DNA from: Clostridia bacterium
GTDB taxonomy: Bacteria > Bacillota > Clostridia > Oscillospirales > Acutalibacteraceae
Direction of reading: 5' to 3'
Length of the DNA stretch: 64,000 nt
NCBI GenBank assembly: GCA_017549105.1
Contig: JAFYVN010000002.1
Location: 1 to 64,000, forward strand
Both the position numbers and the translations under genes were made by a program. The notes beneath the pieces were generated by a model. That model did no database searches, was not told the origin of the DNA, and saw nothing but the letters and a program-made list of their open reading frames with translations. Positions 16,286-24,300 of the stretch are shown piece by piece; the first letter of the stretch is position 1; every line of letters starts with the position of its first letter.

Positions 16286-18259
16286 TTATTTCTTTTTTGC
16301 GAAAAAGTAGCTAAGTGAGTCGAAGAAATCCAACAAATCTTTAAATGCATCTCGAGGCAACTCATTTATGTAGTCAGACCACGAAACTTTTCCTGAGCGT
16401 GTAAGTCCGAAATATGTATGACCTTGAACATTGCATTTCATCCATTCTAAGTTATCTCTTATATGAGCAACTTTGTCATCATACTCTTCTTCAAACTTCT
16501 TAATTCTTTCTTCATTACCAGAATTATGTTTCTTGAAATATTTAATAATACCAGACTTTTTTTCGGTAAGCTTATTACAAAGATCATTGTAAACGTCGTC
16601 AATGGTTTCATAAATATTGTGATTCACTAACACTTCGGGTGAGAAAAAGTATCCTTCAATAGAGCTGAACTTAGTGATATAAATTTTATCGCTAATCTTA
16701 TCAAAATATTCATTGTTCATATTTACGGACAACTGATTTTTTAGTGTGTTTGTGATAGCTTCTATGGTTTCCGTGTCAACATCTCTGATAATAGCTAAAT
16801 CTTTACTCATTTTTGTTTTGTTGAGAAAGCGAAGCGTTGCGTAATATCCGATATTCGAGCAAGATTTTGTGTCTATAATTGAAATTCTTTCCAATTCGAT
16901 GTTATAGTACTTGGGTAACAGACACTCCAAAATTTCCTTATCACTCTCTCCTTCTACAAATATGACATAATCGGTGTTAAGAACATCCTGGCTTGAATAA
17001 CCGATTTCATTTAATATATCATCCAAATCAGCGGTTTCAATTAAGGTTACATATTTGTCTTCATCCAATTTTACCTGTCGAATCTCATGAGAACTGAATT
17101 CCCTGAGCATTAAAGGCGAATGTGTTGCGAAAAACACTTGGTTGTTTTCTGAAATTTCACTTAATGTTTTCGCCATCATTTTTTGCAACTGAGGATGTAA
17201 ATACAACTCCGGTTCTTCAATTATAAATATTGTGTGTTTTGCACTGATTTCTTGAAATACTTGTAAAAGAGACAAAATATAAACACTGCGAACACCGGCA
17301 CCTACATTAGAAAGTTCAATTTCCGAATCCAGTGCCGGATCATATATTTTCGTGGATATAGAAAAAGATTTATTTATACTGCTGGTTGCTTTAATATTCA
17401 CCTTAAAGTCTTTTCTATAGTTTTTATTGAACCGTTCGGATATGCTTCGAGTAATAGAGGCAGAACTACTTTTAGCTCTAAAATTAACTAACTTTTGTAG
17501 TTCGTCCATCGTTAATACTGCAGCAGTTTTTTCGTTTATAGCGGTTATGCATCGTGTTTCACAGTCTGTATGGTTACAGTTCTCACATAAACCAGAACTT
17601 GATATTCCCATTGAATCCATACTGAGAATATGATTAAACATATTTGCTGTGAGAGAACGGTTTTTTCCTGACTCTTCTTCCTCAAAATTTCTTGATTCAT
17701 TTATGAATGCCAAAGCAGGCAACAAACAAACGGCTTCTTTTTTATCATATGACGGTTTTAAGGAAGCTTTATCACAAGTTAACTCTAAGCTTAATTTTTC
17801 TTCAGTTATATTAAACTTGCTTTTTATTGCCTTTAGCCATATCTGCAAGTAATCTTCTTTGGTTGAAATATCGTATAACAACCCGTTATTTTGAACATCT
17901 GTACGTGCCGTTTTAAAATCGTTGAAAGAAATTTCTTCCCACTTTGTGCCTTCTCTAGCGTTATTATAATCACCCGATGAAGAAGGAACTTTCATTATCC
18001 CTATTTTACTATCAGTAAAATAATCCAATAGGTAATCATCTTCACATATAAATGTTGCGCTTATTTTTAAATCAGTACTGTTTTTATGAAAATCCTTCTC
18101 TGCTATTGTATAATTGCCCCAAAGAGCCCTTATGGCTGTTAATGCAGCACTTTTTCCTGCATTGTTCTTTCCGATAAAAGCAAGAGCGTTGTTAATGTCT
18201 GAAATGGTTTGATCTTCAATTCCTCGAAACCTCTCAATATGAATTTTAACAAGTTTCAA
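16286..18259 (-). CDS. OLD-family ATPase/TOPRIM nuclease with inserted Cys cluster
   Basis: 657 residues. SMC-like ATPase: Walker A GKNNAGKS (30-37), signature region LSNVGAGVRS (about 317-326), Walker B TIFIIEEPELYLHP (343-356), H-loop FATHSPL. C-terminal TOPRIM nuclease: VIFVEGESDKEIL (Glu436) and IIRDVDTET. Between the ATPase halves, residues 225-237 hold C-x2-C-x4-C-x3-C, a likely metal-binding knob. OLD proteins are DNA nucleases that often defend against phages. No UvrD-type partner is adjacent, so it is not a Gabija pair. The start is TTG with AGGAGA 7 nt upstream. It is transcribed alone. Confidence 0.87.
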   Translation of the reverse strand: MKLVKIHIERFRGIEDQTISDINNALAFIGKNNAGKSAALTAIRALWGNYTIAEKDFHKNSTDLKISATFICEDDYLLDYFTDSKIGIMKVPSSSGDYNNAREGTKWEEISFNDFKTARTDVQNNGLLYDISTKEDYLQIWLKAIKSKFNITEEKLSLELTCDKASLKPSYDKKEAVCLLPALAFINESRNFEEEESGKNRSLTANMFNHILSMDSMGISSSGLCENCNHTDCETRCITAINEKTAAVLTMDELQKLVNFRAKSSSASITRSISERFNKNYRKDFKVNIKATSSINKSFSISTKIYDPALDSEIELSNVGAGVRSVYILSLLQVFQEISAKHTIFIIEEPELYLHPQLQKMMAKTLSEISENNQVFFATHSPLMLREFSSHEIRQVKLDEDKYVTLIETADLDDILNEIGYSSQDVLNTDYVIFVEGESDKEILECLLPKYYNIELERISIIDTKSCSNIGYYATLRFLNKTKMSKDLAIIRDVDTETIEAITNTLKNQLSVNMNNEYFDKISDKIYITKFSSIEGYFFSPEVLVNHNIYETIDDVYNDLCNKLTEKKSGIIKYFKKHNSGNEERIKKFEEEYDDKVAHIRDNLEWMKCNVQGHTYFGLTRSGKVSWSDYINELPRDAFKDLLDFFDSLSYFFAKKK

Positions 18260-18465
18260 TTTTAACTCTCCTATCTTTTTGGCTTTTTAAGTGCCGATAT
18301 ATTGATAATATTTTAAAGCAAAAGACTTTTATACTGTATGACACTCTATATTATATATGACAGATTTTCTGAAATGTTACGCAAAAATTTTAAGATTTTT
18401 CAAGTTTCTACTTTTTGCACAACTTGGCGTGTTCTGAATTGTGCAGATTTACGACGTAAAACGAC
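18260..18465. other. intergenic region upstream of the OLD gene
   Basis: AT-rich, non-coding. It should hold the minus-strand promoter of the OLD gene; TATATAAT-like stretches occur near 18340-18355 but no convincing -35/-10 pair was found. Confidence 0.4.
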
Positions 18466-18510
18466 AAAAACCGCATTGGAGTCGAGGGTGTTACTCCAAT
18501 GCGGTTTTCT
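18466..18510. terminator. terminator after the ABC exporter operon
   Basis: AACCGCATTGGAGT (18469-18482) pairs perfectly with ACTCCAATGCGGTT (18493-18506). On the minus strand it is followed by TTTTTGTCGTTTT. Confidence 0.9.
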
Positions 18511-18544
18511 TTCTATGTTTTATTTGATTTTAATGAACTGGGGT

Positions 18545-20419
18545 TTAGGCCTTATTCTCCGCATAATACTGTGCCTGAGCGTTCCAGAGTTCGCTGTATT
18601 TGCCGTTGGGACTTTCGAGGAGGTTTTCGTGTGAGCCGTCCTGAATCAGTTGACCGTTATCAAACACGAGGATTCTGTCACAGAAACGGCAGGATGACAG
18701 ACGGTGGGAGATATAAACCGCTGTTTTATCCTTGACCATATCGTTGAAACGGGAATAGATTTCGTGCTCGGCAATGGGGTCGAGTGATGCGGTGGGTTCG
18801 TCGAGGATTACAAACGCAGCATCTTTATAGAGTGCTCTTGCGATTGCGAGCTTCTGCGCTTCACCGCCTGAGATTTCAACTCCGTCTTCTTCAAAATCCT
18901 TGTAAACGGGAGTTTTGAGCCCTTTCGGCATAGCTTTTACCCTTTCAAGCATACCTGCCTTTTCAAGCGATGACCATACTTTTTCTTCATCATAATCAAC
19001 ACTTGCAGCAACATTTTCGCCAACAGAGAATGAGAATAACTTGAAATCTTGGAACACAACAGAAAATAGTTTCAGATAATCTTCATAATCGTATTTCTGA
19101 ATATCTATGCCGTTAAGTGTGATGTATCCTTCTGTGGGGTCATATAGACGGCAGAGAAGTTTTATCATTGTTGTTTTACCGCTGCCGTTCATACCGACAA
19201 CCGCAATTCTGTCACCGACCTTGAATTTAAGGTTGAGATTTTTGATAGCATATTTATCGGTACCCGGATATTTGAAGCTGACATTGTGAAATTCAATGTC
19301 ATACTTATTGTCCAGTCGTTTTTCGGTAGGAATGGTACCATAGTGCATTTCGGTTGGAGTATCAACATATTCAAAGAAATCTTCGATGTATTTATTGAGC
19401 GAGTGCATTCTTGAAAGCATAAGGCTGAAATCATTCGTATTCCACATGAGTTTCTGAATGCAAGTTGCGTATTTTACAAAACTGCCGATACCGAATGTTC
19501 CTGCTATCGCTTTGAGAGCAACAAACGAATAAATAAGTCCGAGAATAATGTAATCAATAACTTGTGTTTTTTCTCCATATTTCTTGGTTAATTCGTTTTT
19601 ATCTTTTATAAGTGAAAGCCATTTTGAATGTATTTTATCTGAAGCATTTACTATAAGCTCCTGCTGATTGAAAATATGAACATCCTTGCAAGCCTTACTG
19701 TCATCAAGATAATCGCTAAGATAATAAGAATATATCTTTTTAGTAGCAGAAATCTTTTTGTTAATTATATAATCCTTGCTCTCAACATACTGAACACTTA
19801 TGAATGAAACAACACACGATATAATAATTACTACACCGAGCAATAAGGATGCAACCCACGAATCTGCAAAAGCAACAATTCCGGTAAGCGGTTTGTCGGA
19901 ATGATTGAAAAACATATCAGCGACCATGATAATGCTGAAAACAATGTTTATTATGTTTCGCATTATATGTGACAATCTTGAAACAAGATAGGATAGTCCA
20001 CCCAAATTACGGTTATCGACAATAGCTTGTCGCTTTGCTCTGATTTCGGGATCTTCCATATTCTTGTAGTCCATTGAGAAACTTTTATTGTTGAGATAAA
20101 TTTCTTCCCATTGCTGTGTTATGATTTCATTTACCCTTATTCTTCGCCACGAATACTTGCTCAGAAGTACCAGCACAAGCTCTGATATAACCATAACAGC
20201 TACCATTATTGCCATCTTTTTTATATCTTTACCGCCCGTTACTTCATCTGTAATTTCTGCCGCAAGAAAATAACCGATATACTGTGCAGCTGCTAAATCA
20301 AAAGCAAACAGAAAAGAATGAAGAAAATAATTGGGAGTAAATGTCTGAATAAGTTTTATTGCTCTTTTTGTAGTGTTAAGATCTTGTTTTACAATTTCAA
20401 TAATCTCTTTAATTTTCAT
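18545..20419 (-). CDS. ABC exporter half-transporter (second of pair)
   Basis: 624 residues: N-terminal membrane domain with about six helices (to about residue 330), then the ATPase with Walker A VGMNGSGKTT, signature ISGGEAQKLAIARAL, Walker B FVILDEPTASLDP and H-loop ISHRLSS. The ATG at 20419 follows AGGTGA and overlaps the end of the upstream half-transporter by 11 nt, so the two are coupled and probably form a heterodimer. The cargo is unknown; MsbA/LmrA-like exporters move peptides, lipids or drugs. It lacks a peptidase C39 domain. Confidence 0.9.
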   Translation of the reverse strand: MKIKEIIEIVKQDLNTTKRAIKLIQTFTPNYFLHSFLFAFDLAAAQYIGYFLAAEITDEVTGGKDIKKMAIMVAVMVISELVLVLLSKYSWRRIRVNEIITQQWEEIYLNNKSFSMDYKNMEDPEIRAKRQAIVDNRNLGGLSYLVSRLSHIMRNIINIVFSIIMVADMFFNHSDKPLTGIVAFADSWVASLLLGVVIIISCVVSFISVQYVESKDYIINKKISATKKIYSYYLSDYLDDSKACKDVHIFNQQELIVNASDKIHSKWLSLIKDKNELTKKYGEKTQVIDYIILGLIYSFVALKAIAGTFGIGSFVKYATCIQKLMWNTNDFSLMLSRMHSLNKYIEDFFEYVDTPTEMHYGTIPTEKRLDNKYDIEFHNVSFKYPGTDKYAIKNLNLKFKVGDRIAVVGMNGSGKTTMIKLLCRLYDPTEGYITLNGIDIQKYDYEDYLKLFSVVFQDFKLFSFSVGENVAASVDYDEEKVWSSLEKAGMLERVKAMPKGLKTPVYKDFEEDGVEISGGEAQKLAIARALYKDAAFVILDEPTASLDPIAEHEIYSRFNDMVKDKTAVYISHRLSSCRFCDRILVFDNGQLIQDGSHENLLESPNGKYSELWNAQAQYYAENKA

Positions 20420-22226
20420 TCTTTTCACCTGCCTTTTCGTAATATTTAGTCTGAATAGCAAACATTTCTGCGTACTTACCGCCAAGAGCCATAAGCTCAT
20501 CGTGAGTTCCCGTTTCGGTAATTGTATTGTTATCAAGAAGAACTATTCTGTCGCAAAATCTTGTTGACGAAAGTCTGTGAGAAATATATACGGAAGTTTT
20601 TCCTTTTGTCAGTTCGCTGTATCGCAGATACATTTCGTTTTCTGCAATCGGGTCAAGTGCAGAAGTAGGCTCATCAAGAATAATTACAGGTGAGTTTTTA
20701 TAAATCGCTCTCGCAAGCAGGAGTTTTTGCATTTCGCCGCCCGAAAGTTCTTCGGCATCATCATTTACATTCTTAACAAGTTTTGTTTCGATACCGTTTT
20801 TAAGGCTTAAAATTTTATCTGAGAGTCCCGCAAGTTCGATACAATAGTTGATTTTTTCAATGTCTGATTTTTCAATCGGTTTCATTGAAATGTTTTCGGC
20901 AATGCTTATAGGCATAAATCTTGCATCTTGAAAAACAGCGGAAACAATTGAATAATATTCATCTCTGTTGAACTCTGCAATGTTTGTGTTGTTGATCAAC
21001 ACTTCTCCGTCACTTGGTCTGTAAAGACCGCAAAGCAGTTTAACAAGAGTTGTTTTACCTGCACCGTTAAGACCGACAATCGCTAACTTTTCGCCGGGTG
21101 CGATGTGGAGATTTATGTTTTGCAAAACAGCGCTTTCACTACCGGGATAAGTAAAACTCAAATTGTTGATTTTGATATCATATGGTTGTTCGCTTGGAAT
21201 CGGCAAACCGTTTTCGTTCACCATTGAGTTCTTGATGTCAAGAAATTCTCGGTAATCGCACATGCTGATATTAAGTTGATGCACTGAGTTGATGCTCATA
21301 CCAAGATTTGAAATCCAATTTCCGAAAGTTAAAATCGATGTGATATATAGAACAAGTTCTGAACCGCTCAAATCAGAAGTCAGACACATATAAATCAGAT
21401 AAGCATAGGCACCGCCTCGGACAACTATGCCCATAAATGTTCTTACAACATCTGATATAAAATAATAAAGATAAACCTTGTTTGTCCAGAATTTCTTTTC
21501 GCCAATGAAATATTCACTCATTCGTTGCAGACAATCTCTCATATTATATAGCCTTATATCTTTGGCTATATAAAAATCTCTGGAGCTTTTGGTCATATAG
21601 TTGAGGTGTCTGTCAATCTCTGCTCTTTTATCTTTTGTGCCGTTAACAAGCTTATCTGCAACCAAATCAGCAAGAAGCGGCAACACAAAAGATATAAACA
21701 GAATAACGACTATCCACGGATTAAGTGTTGAGAGAATAACTACAAAACTTGTGAAGCCAACAATTGCAGTTATAAGTTCAAAGAAATAATCGATAAAGAC
21801 ATAAACACCTTCATTGCCGAGTGAGTTTTTGGCTTTCTGAAACTTGTTTTTACCGTAAGGACCTTCGAGAATTTCAAAGTCCATGTTCATAATTTTTGAA
21901 CCAAGCATCATATCAAACCTATGGCTTATATCCTGTCGTTTATTTCTTGTGATTGCAAGAAATCGCTGATTATACTTTGCAGACAGTGCAAGAATACTGC
22001 TTATTGCTATGGTAACCGACAAAATTACACCAACACTTTTCCCGCTTTCAACAAGCGCAATAACAATCGGTGCAAAATATGATGTTCCCAAGCGGTAAAT
22101 AATTTCTAAAGGAGTTTTTGCAAAATAAACAGGCAAAGCCCATTTATCCCAAGAATGAATGTGCCTGAATACAAATTTTAAATTTTGAAACAGATTATAC
22201 CGTTTCTTCTTTTTAGATTTATTCAT
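20409..22226 (-). CDS. ABC exporter half-transporter (first of pair)
   Basis: 605 residues with the same layout: membrane domain to about 320, Walker A VGLNGAGKTTL, signature LSGGEMQKLLLARAI, Walker B VIILDEPTSALDP, H-loop ISHRLSS. Both halves of the pair keep Walker B glutamates, so neither ATPase looks degenerate. The ATG at 22226 is preferred over a GTG at 22235. It is separated from the histidine kinase gene by a terminator-like hairpin, so read-through or antitermination may tune expression. Confidence 0.9.
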   Translation of the reverse strand: MNKSKKKKRYNLFQNLKFVFRHIHSWDKWALPVYFAKTPLEIIYRLGTSYFAPIVIALVESGKSVGVILSVTIAISSILALSAKYNQRFLAITRNKRQDISHRFDMMLGSKIMNMDFEILEGPYGKNKFQKAKNSLGNEGVYVFIDYFFELITAIVGFTSFVVILSTLNPWIVVILFISFVLPLLADLVADKLVNGTKDKRAEIDRHLNYMTKSSRDFYIAKDIRLYNMRDCLQRMSEYFIGEKKFWTNKVYLYYFISDVVRTFMGIVVRGGAYAYLIYMCLTSDLSGSELVLYITSILTFGNWISNLGMSINSVHQLNISMCDYREFLDIKNSMVNENGLPIPSEQPYDIKINNLSFTYPGSESAVLQNINLHIAPGEKLAIVGLNGAGKTTLVKLLCGLYRPSDGEVLINNTNIAEFNRDEYYSIVSAVFQDARFMPISIAENISMKPIEKSDIEKINYCIELAGLSDKILSLKNGIETKLVKNVNDDAEELSGGEMQKLLLARAIYKNSPVIILDEPTSALDPIAENEMYLRYSELTKGKTSVYISHRLSSTRFCDRIVLLDNNTITETGTHDELMALGGKYAEMFAIQTKYYEKAGEKNEN

Positions 22227-22252
22227 ATTTATCACCCGTCATTAACATACCA

Positions 22253-22280
22253 AAAAAGCAACCCGAAAAGGTTGCTTTTG
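22253..22280 (-). terminator. intrinsic terminator between kinase and ABC genes
   Basis: AAAAGCAACC-TTTTC-GGGTTGCTTTTTT on the minus strand. The TTCGTGCAAAAG sequence at the kinase end occurs twice in direct repeat here, so the gene end looks partly duplicated. Confidence 0.8.
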
Positions 22281-22289
22281 CACGAATGG

Positions 22290-23033
22290 TTATTTCTTTT
22301 GCACGAACGGTAACATTATCTCTGTACCGAATACTCCGTCTTCAAACTGACGGTTGACAAAGCCGTTGTATTTATCGGCAATTCTGTCAACTCTCATAAG
22401 TCCGAAGCCGTGATTTTCACCCTTTGAAGATTTGTAAGCCTTACCCTTTTTTATCGGAGTGCCAATCATTGAGTTAGTAACGTTTATGTAAAGCTGCTGC
22501 TTAAAAAGTCCGATATAAACACGAATAAATCTCTGCGTTTTGTCCTCAATCTTTTCGCAGGCTTCCATTGCATTGTCAAGCAGATTACCGATGATAACGC
22601 AAAGTTCAACATCGTTGACACTACATTCTTCGGGTATGGTTGCCGTAACCTCATAGGGAATATTCCTTGCTTTGCAAAGTGCCAGCTTACTGTTAAGAAT
22701 GGCATCAGCCATAACATTTCCCGTTTTCACAACCGTATCAACGGTGTTGAGGTCAACCGTAAGTTCACCGAGATAGTTGCCGAGTTCGGTAAGATTGCCC
22801 ATTTCAAGTGACGCACGCATAACCTGAATGTGATTTTTATAATCGTGTCGCCAGCCACGCATTGTCTTATAAATATTCTGAACTTCCTCGCAATGCTTCG
22901 TGATAAGATCGTTCTGATATTCGGCAATACGCTTGTCCGTAAAATTACGAATATATCTCCTTGTGAAAACAACCGCCAGAACTATTACAAGCAAAACACC
23001 TGCAACCGCTGCAGCAATAATCCAATAATTCAT
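22290..23033 (-). CDS. GHKL-type sensor histidine kinase
   Basis: 247 residues: one N-terminal membrane helix (about 5-24), coiled segment, phospho-acceptor region MRGWRHDYKNHIQ (His63) and a GHKL ATPase domain with NLLDNAMEA and GFGLMRV. It lacks the multi-helix sensor of AgrC, so it senses through a short N-terminus or a partner such as the ABC transporter. It overlaps the response regulator gene by 4 nt. Confidence 0.9.
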   Translation of the reverse strand: MNYWIIAAAVAGVLLVIVLAVVFTRRYIRNFTDKRIAEYQNDLITKHCEEVQNIYKTMRGWRHDYKNHIQVMRASLEMGNLTELGNYLGELTVDLNTVDTVVKTGNVMADAILNSKLALCKARNIPYEVTATIPEECSVNDVELCVIIGNLLDNAMEACEKIEDKTQRFIRVYIGLFKQQLYINVTNSMIGTPIKKGKAYKSSKGENHGFGLMRVDRIADKYNGFVNRQFEDGVFGTEIMLPFVQKK

Positions 23034-23743
23034 TTTATTTTACCTCTGTAAAAATTGATGAAAGCCATATTTACATCATTATACATTCGTCTTGAAACGG
23101 GAATACTTTTGCCGTTATCAAAGACTACATCTGTTTTGGTGATTCTTGAAATATGCTGAAGATTTGCTATGTACGAACGATGGCATTGAACAAAACTTTC
23201 ATCAAGCATTTTAGCAATATCCGAAATCGGGAGCTTAACATTGTATTCGCTGTTATCGCAAACAACGCAGCTTGAATGTCCGAAGGCTTCAACATAAATA
23301 ACATCTTTCAAATTTACTTTGAGGCTCTCGTTATCAACCGAAAGCAGCACGAATTTTTCTTCTTTCTTCAGATTGTCGCAAGCCTTTGAAAGAACCTCAA
23401 AAAGCTTTTCTTTCTCAACGGGTTTAATCAGATAATGAAGTGCCGAAACATCGTATCCTCGTGAAATATAATCTGGAAAACCGGTTATGAAAACGATCTG
23501 AATACTGCTGTTCGTTTCACGGATTTTCTCGGCAAGCTCAATGCCGTCCATCGCTTTCATCTGAATGTCGAGCAGAAGAATATCGAAGTTTTTATCTTCT
23601 TCATACTTGAAAAGAAACGCTTCCGCACTCGCAAAACCCGAAATATTAACGGCGGTTTTGGTTGCCTTCGCCCACTCCTGCGTGAGCGATGTCAGATATT
23701 CAATTTCAATCAGTTCATCATCGCACACAGCAATATTGAGCAT
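23030..23743 (-). CDS. LytTR-family response regulator
   Basis: 237 residues: receiver domain with Asp8/Asp9 and the phospho-acceptor Asp59 (ILLLDIQM), then a LytTR DNA-binding domain (about 140-237, with FVQCHRSYIANL and IPVSRRMYND). It is paired with the GHKL kinase and placed ahead of the ABC exporters, an arrangement typical of peptide-sensing or envelope-stress export systems. No precursor peptide gene was found. Confidence 0.92.
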   Translation of the reverse strand: MLNIAVCDDELIEIEYLTSLTQEWAKATKTAVNISGFASAEAFLFKYEEDKNFDILLLDIQMKAMDGIELAEKIRETNSSIQIVFITGFPDYISRGYDVSALHYLIKPVEKEKLFEVLSKACDNLKKEEKFVLLSVDNESLKVNLKDVIYVEAFGHSSCVVCDNSEYNVKLPISDIAKMLDESFVQCHRSYIANLQHISRITKTDVVFDNGKSIPVSRRMYNDVNMAFINFYRGKIK

Positions 23744-23773
23744 AGCAGTTGTTCCTTTCGTTAGGATAAATTT

Positions 23774-23801
23774 AGTATATCATACTTTTTCTTATTTGCA
23801 A
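23774..23801 (-). promoter_or_regulatory. promoter of the two-component/ABC operon
   Basis: TTGCAA (23801-23796), 16-nt spacer, TATACT (23779-23774), upstream of AAAGGAAC and the response regulator ATG. Confidence 0.7.
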
Positions 23802-23811
23802 AAAATATTTA

Positions 23812-24285
23812 CTATATATGTTTGATTATCTTTGAATACAGCTCTAATGCAGTAAAATCTTGCTCGTGTATTCTTTGCCAATCTTCGATGCTGAAATAGT
23901 TACAACAGTCCATATCATCAATTTCAAAAAGTCTGTAAAAATCAATTTCGGGACCGACATAGACCTGTTTATCAAAATTCAGAAAAAGAGAATCATATCT
24001 AAATTGGTCACCGGTTATGTCGATGATTGTATCGTTATCATACATAAGCCAAGCGTGAGATTGTGTGTTTTCAAAAGTTCCATCACGATACGAACCACAA
24101 ATATAAGCTGATTTTATTCCGTTTTCAAGCAAATATAGAGCTAACAATTCACTCGATTTGCCGCAACAATAACGTGGAAACTCATAAAACCAACTGTAGT
24201 ATTTATAATCCACATCACGAGCATATATTGTTTTTTCAATTGCATTGCGAAAACGAATAGCAAGTTGTTCGATTTTTTCAATCAT
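23812..24285 (-). CDS. predicted Cys-His-Asp (papain/transglutaminase-like) protein
   Basis: 157 residues, no signal peptide. RYCCGKSSELLALYLLENG (Cys40/Cys41 at a helix start), TQSHAWLMYD (His77) and TIIDITGDQF (Asp89) follow the order and spacing of a papain-like or transglutaminase catalytic triad. I do not recognise a named family. It starts 15 nt after the stop of the Mrr-nSTAND3 gene on the same strand, so it is very likely the second gene of that operon: an effector, a protease activated by the NTPase, or an immunity/regulatory enzyme. Which one is open. Confidence 0.72.
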   Translation of the reverse strand: MIEKIEQLAIRFRNAIEKTIYARDVDYKYYSWFYEFPRYCCGKSSELLALYLLENGIKSAYICGSYRDGTFENTQSHAWLMYDNDTIIDITGDQFRYDSLFLNFDKQVYVGPEIDFYRLFEIDDMDCCNYFSIEDWQRIHEQDFTALELYSKIIKHI

Positions 24286-24300
24286 AATATAAACACCATT

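Noticed and set aside
16286..18259. Gabija system
   Set aside because: The OLD-like nuclease has no adjacent UvrD-type GajB helicase; neighbours are a small protein and ABC exporters.
18338..18634. 98-codon plus-strand frame near the ABC gene end
   Set aside because: Crosses the perfect terminator hairpin and the ABC C-terminus; no start signal.
18545..23743. Lanthipeptide or bacteriocin biosynthesis cluster
   Set aside because: No precursor, modification enzyme or C39 peptidase domain is present.
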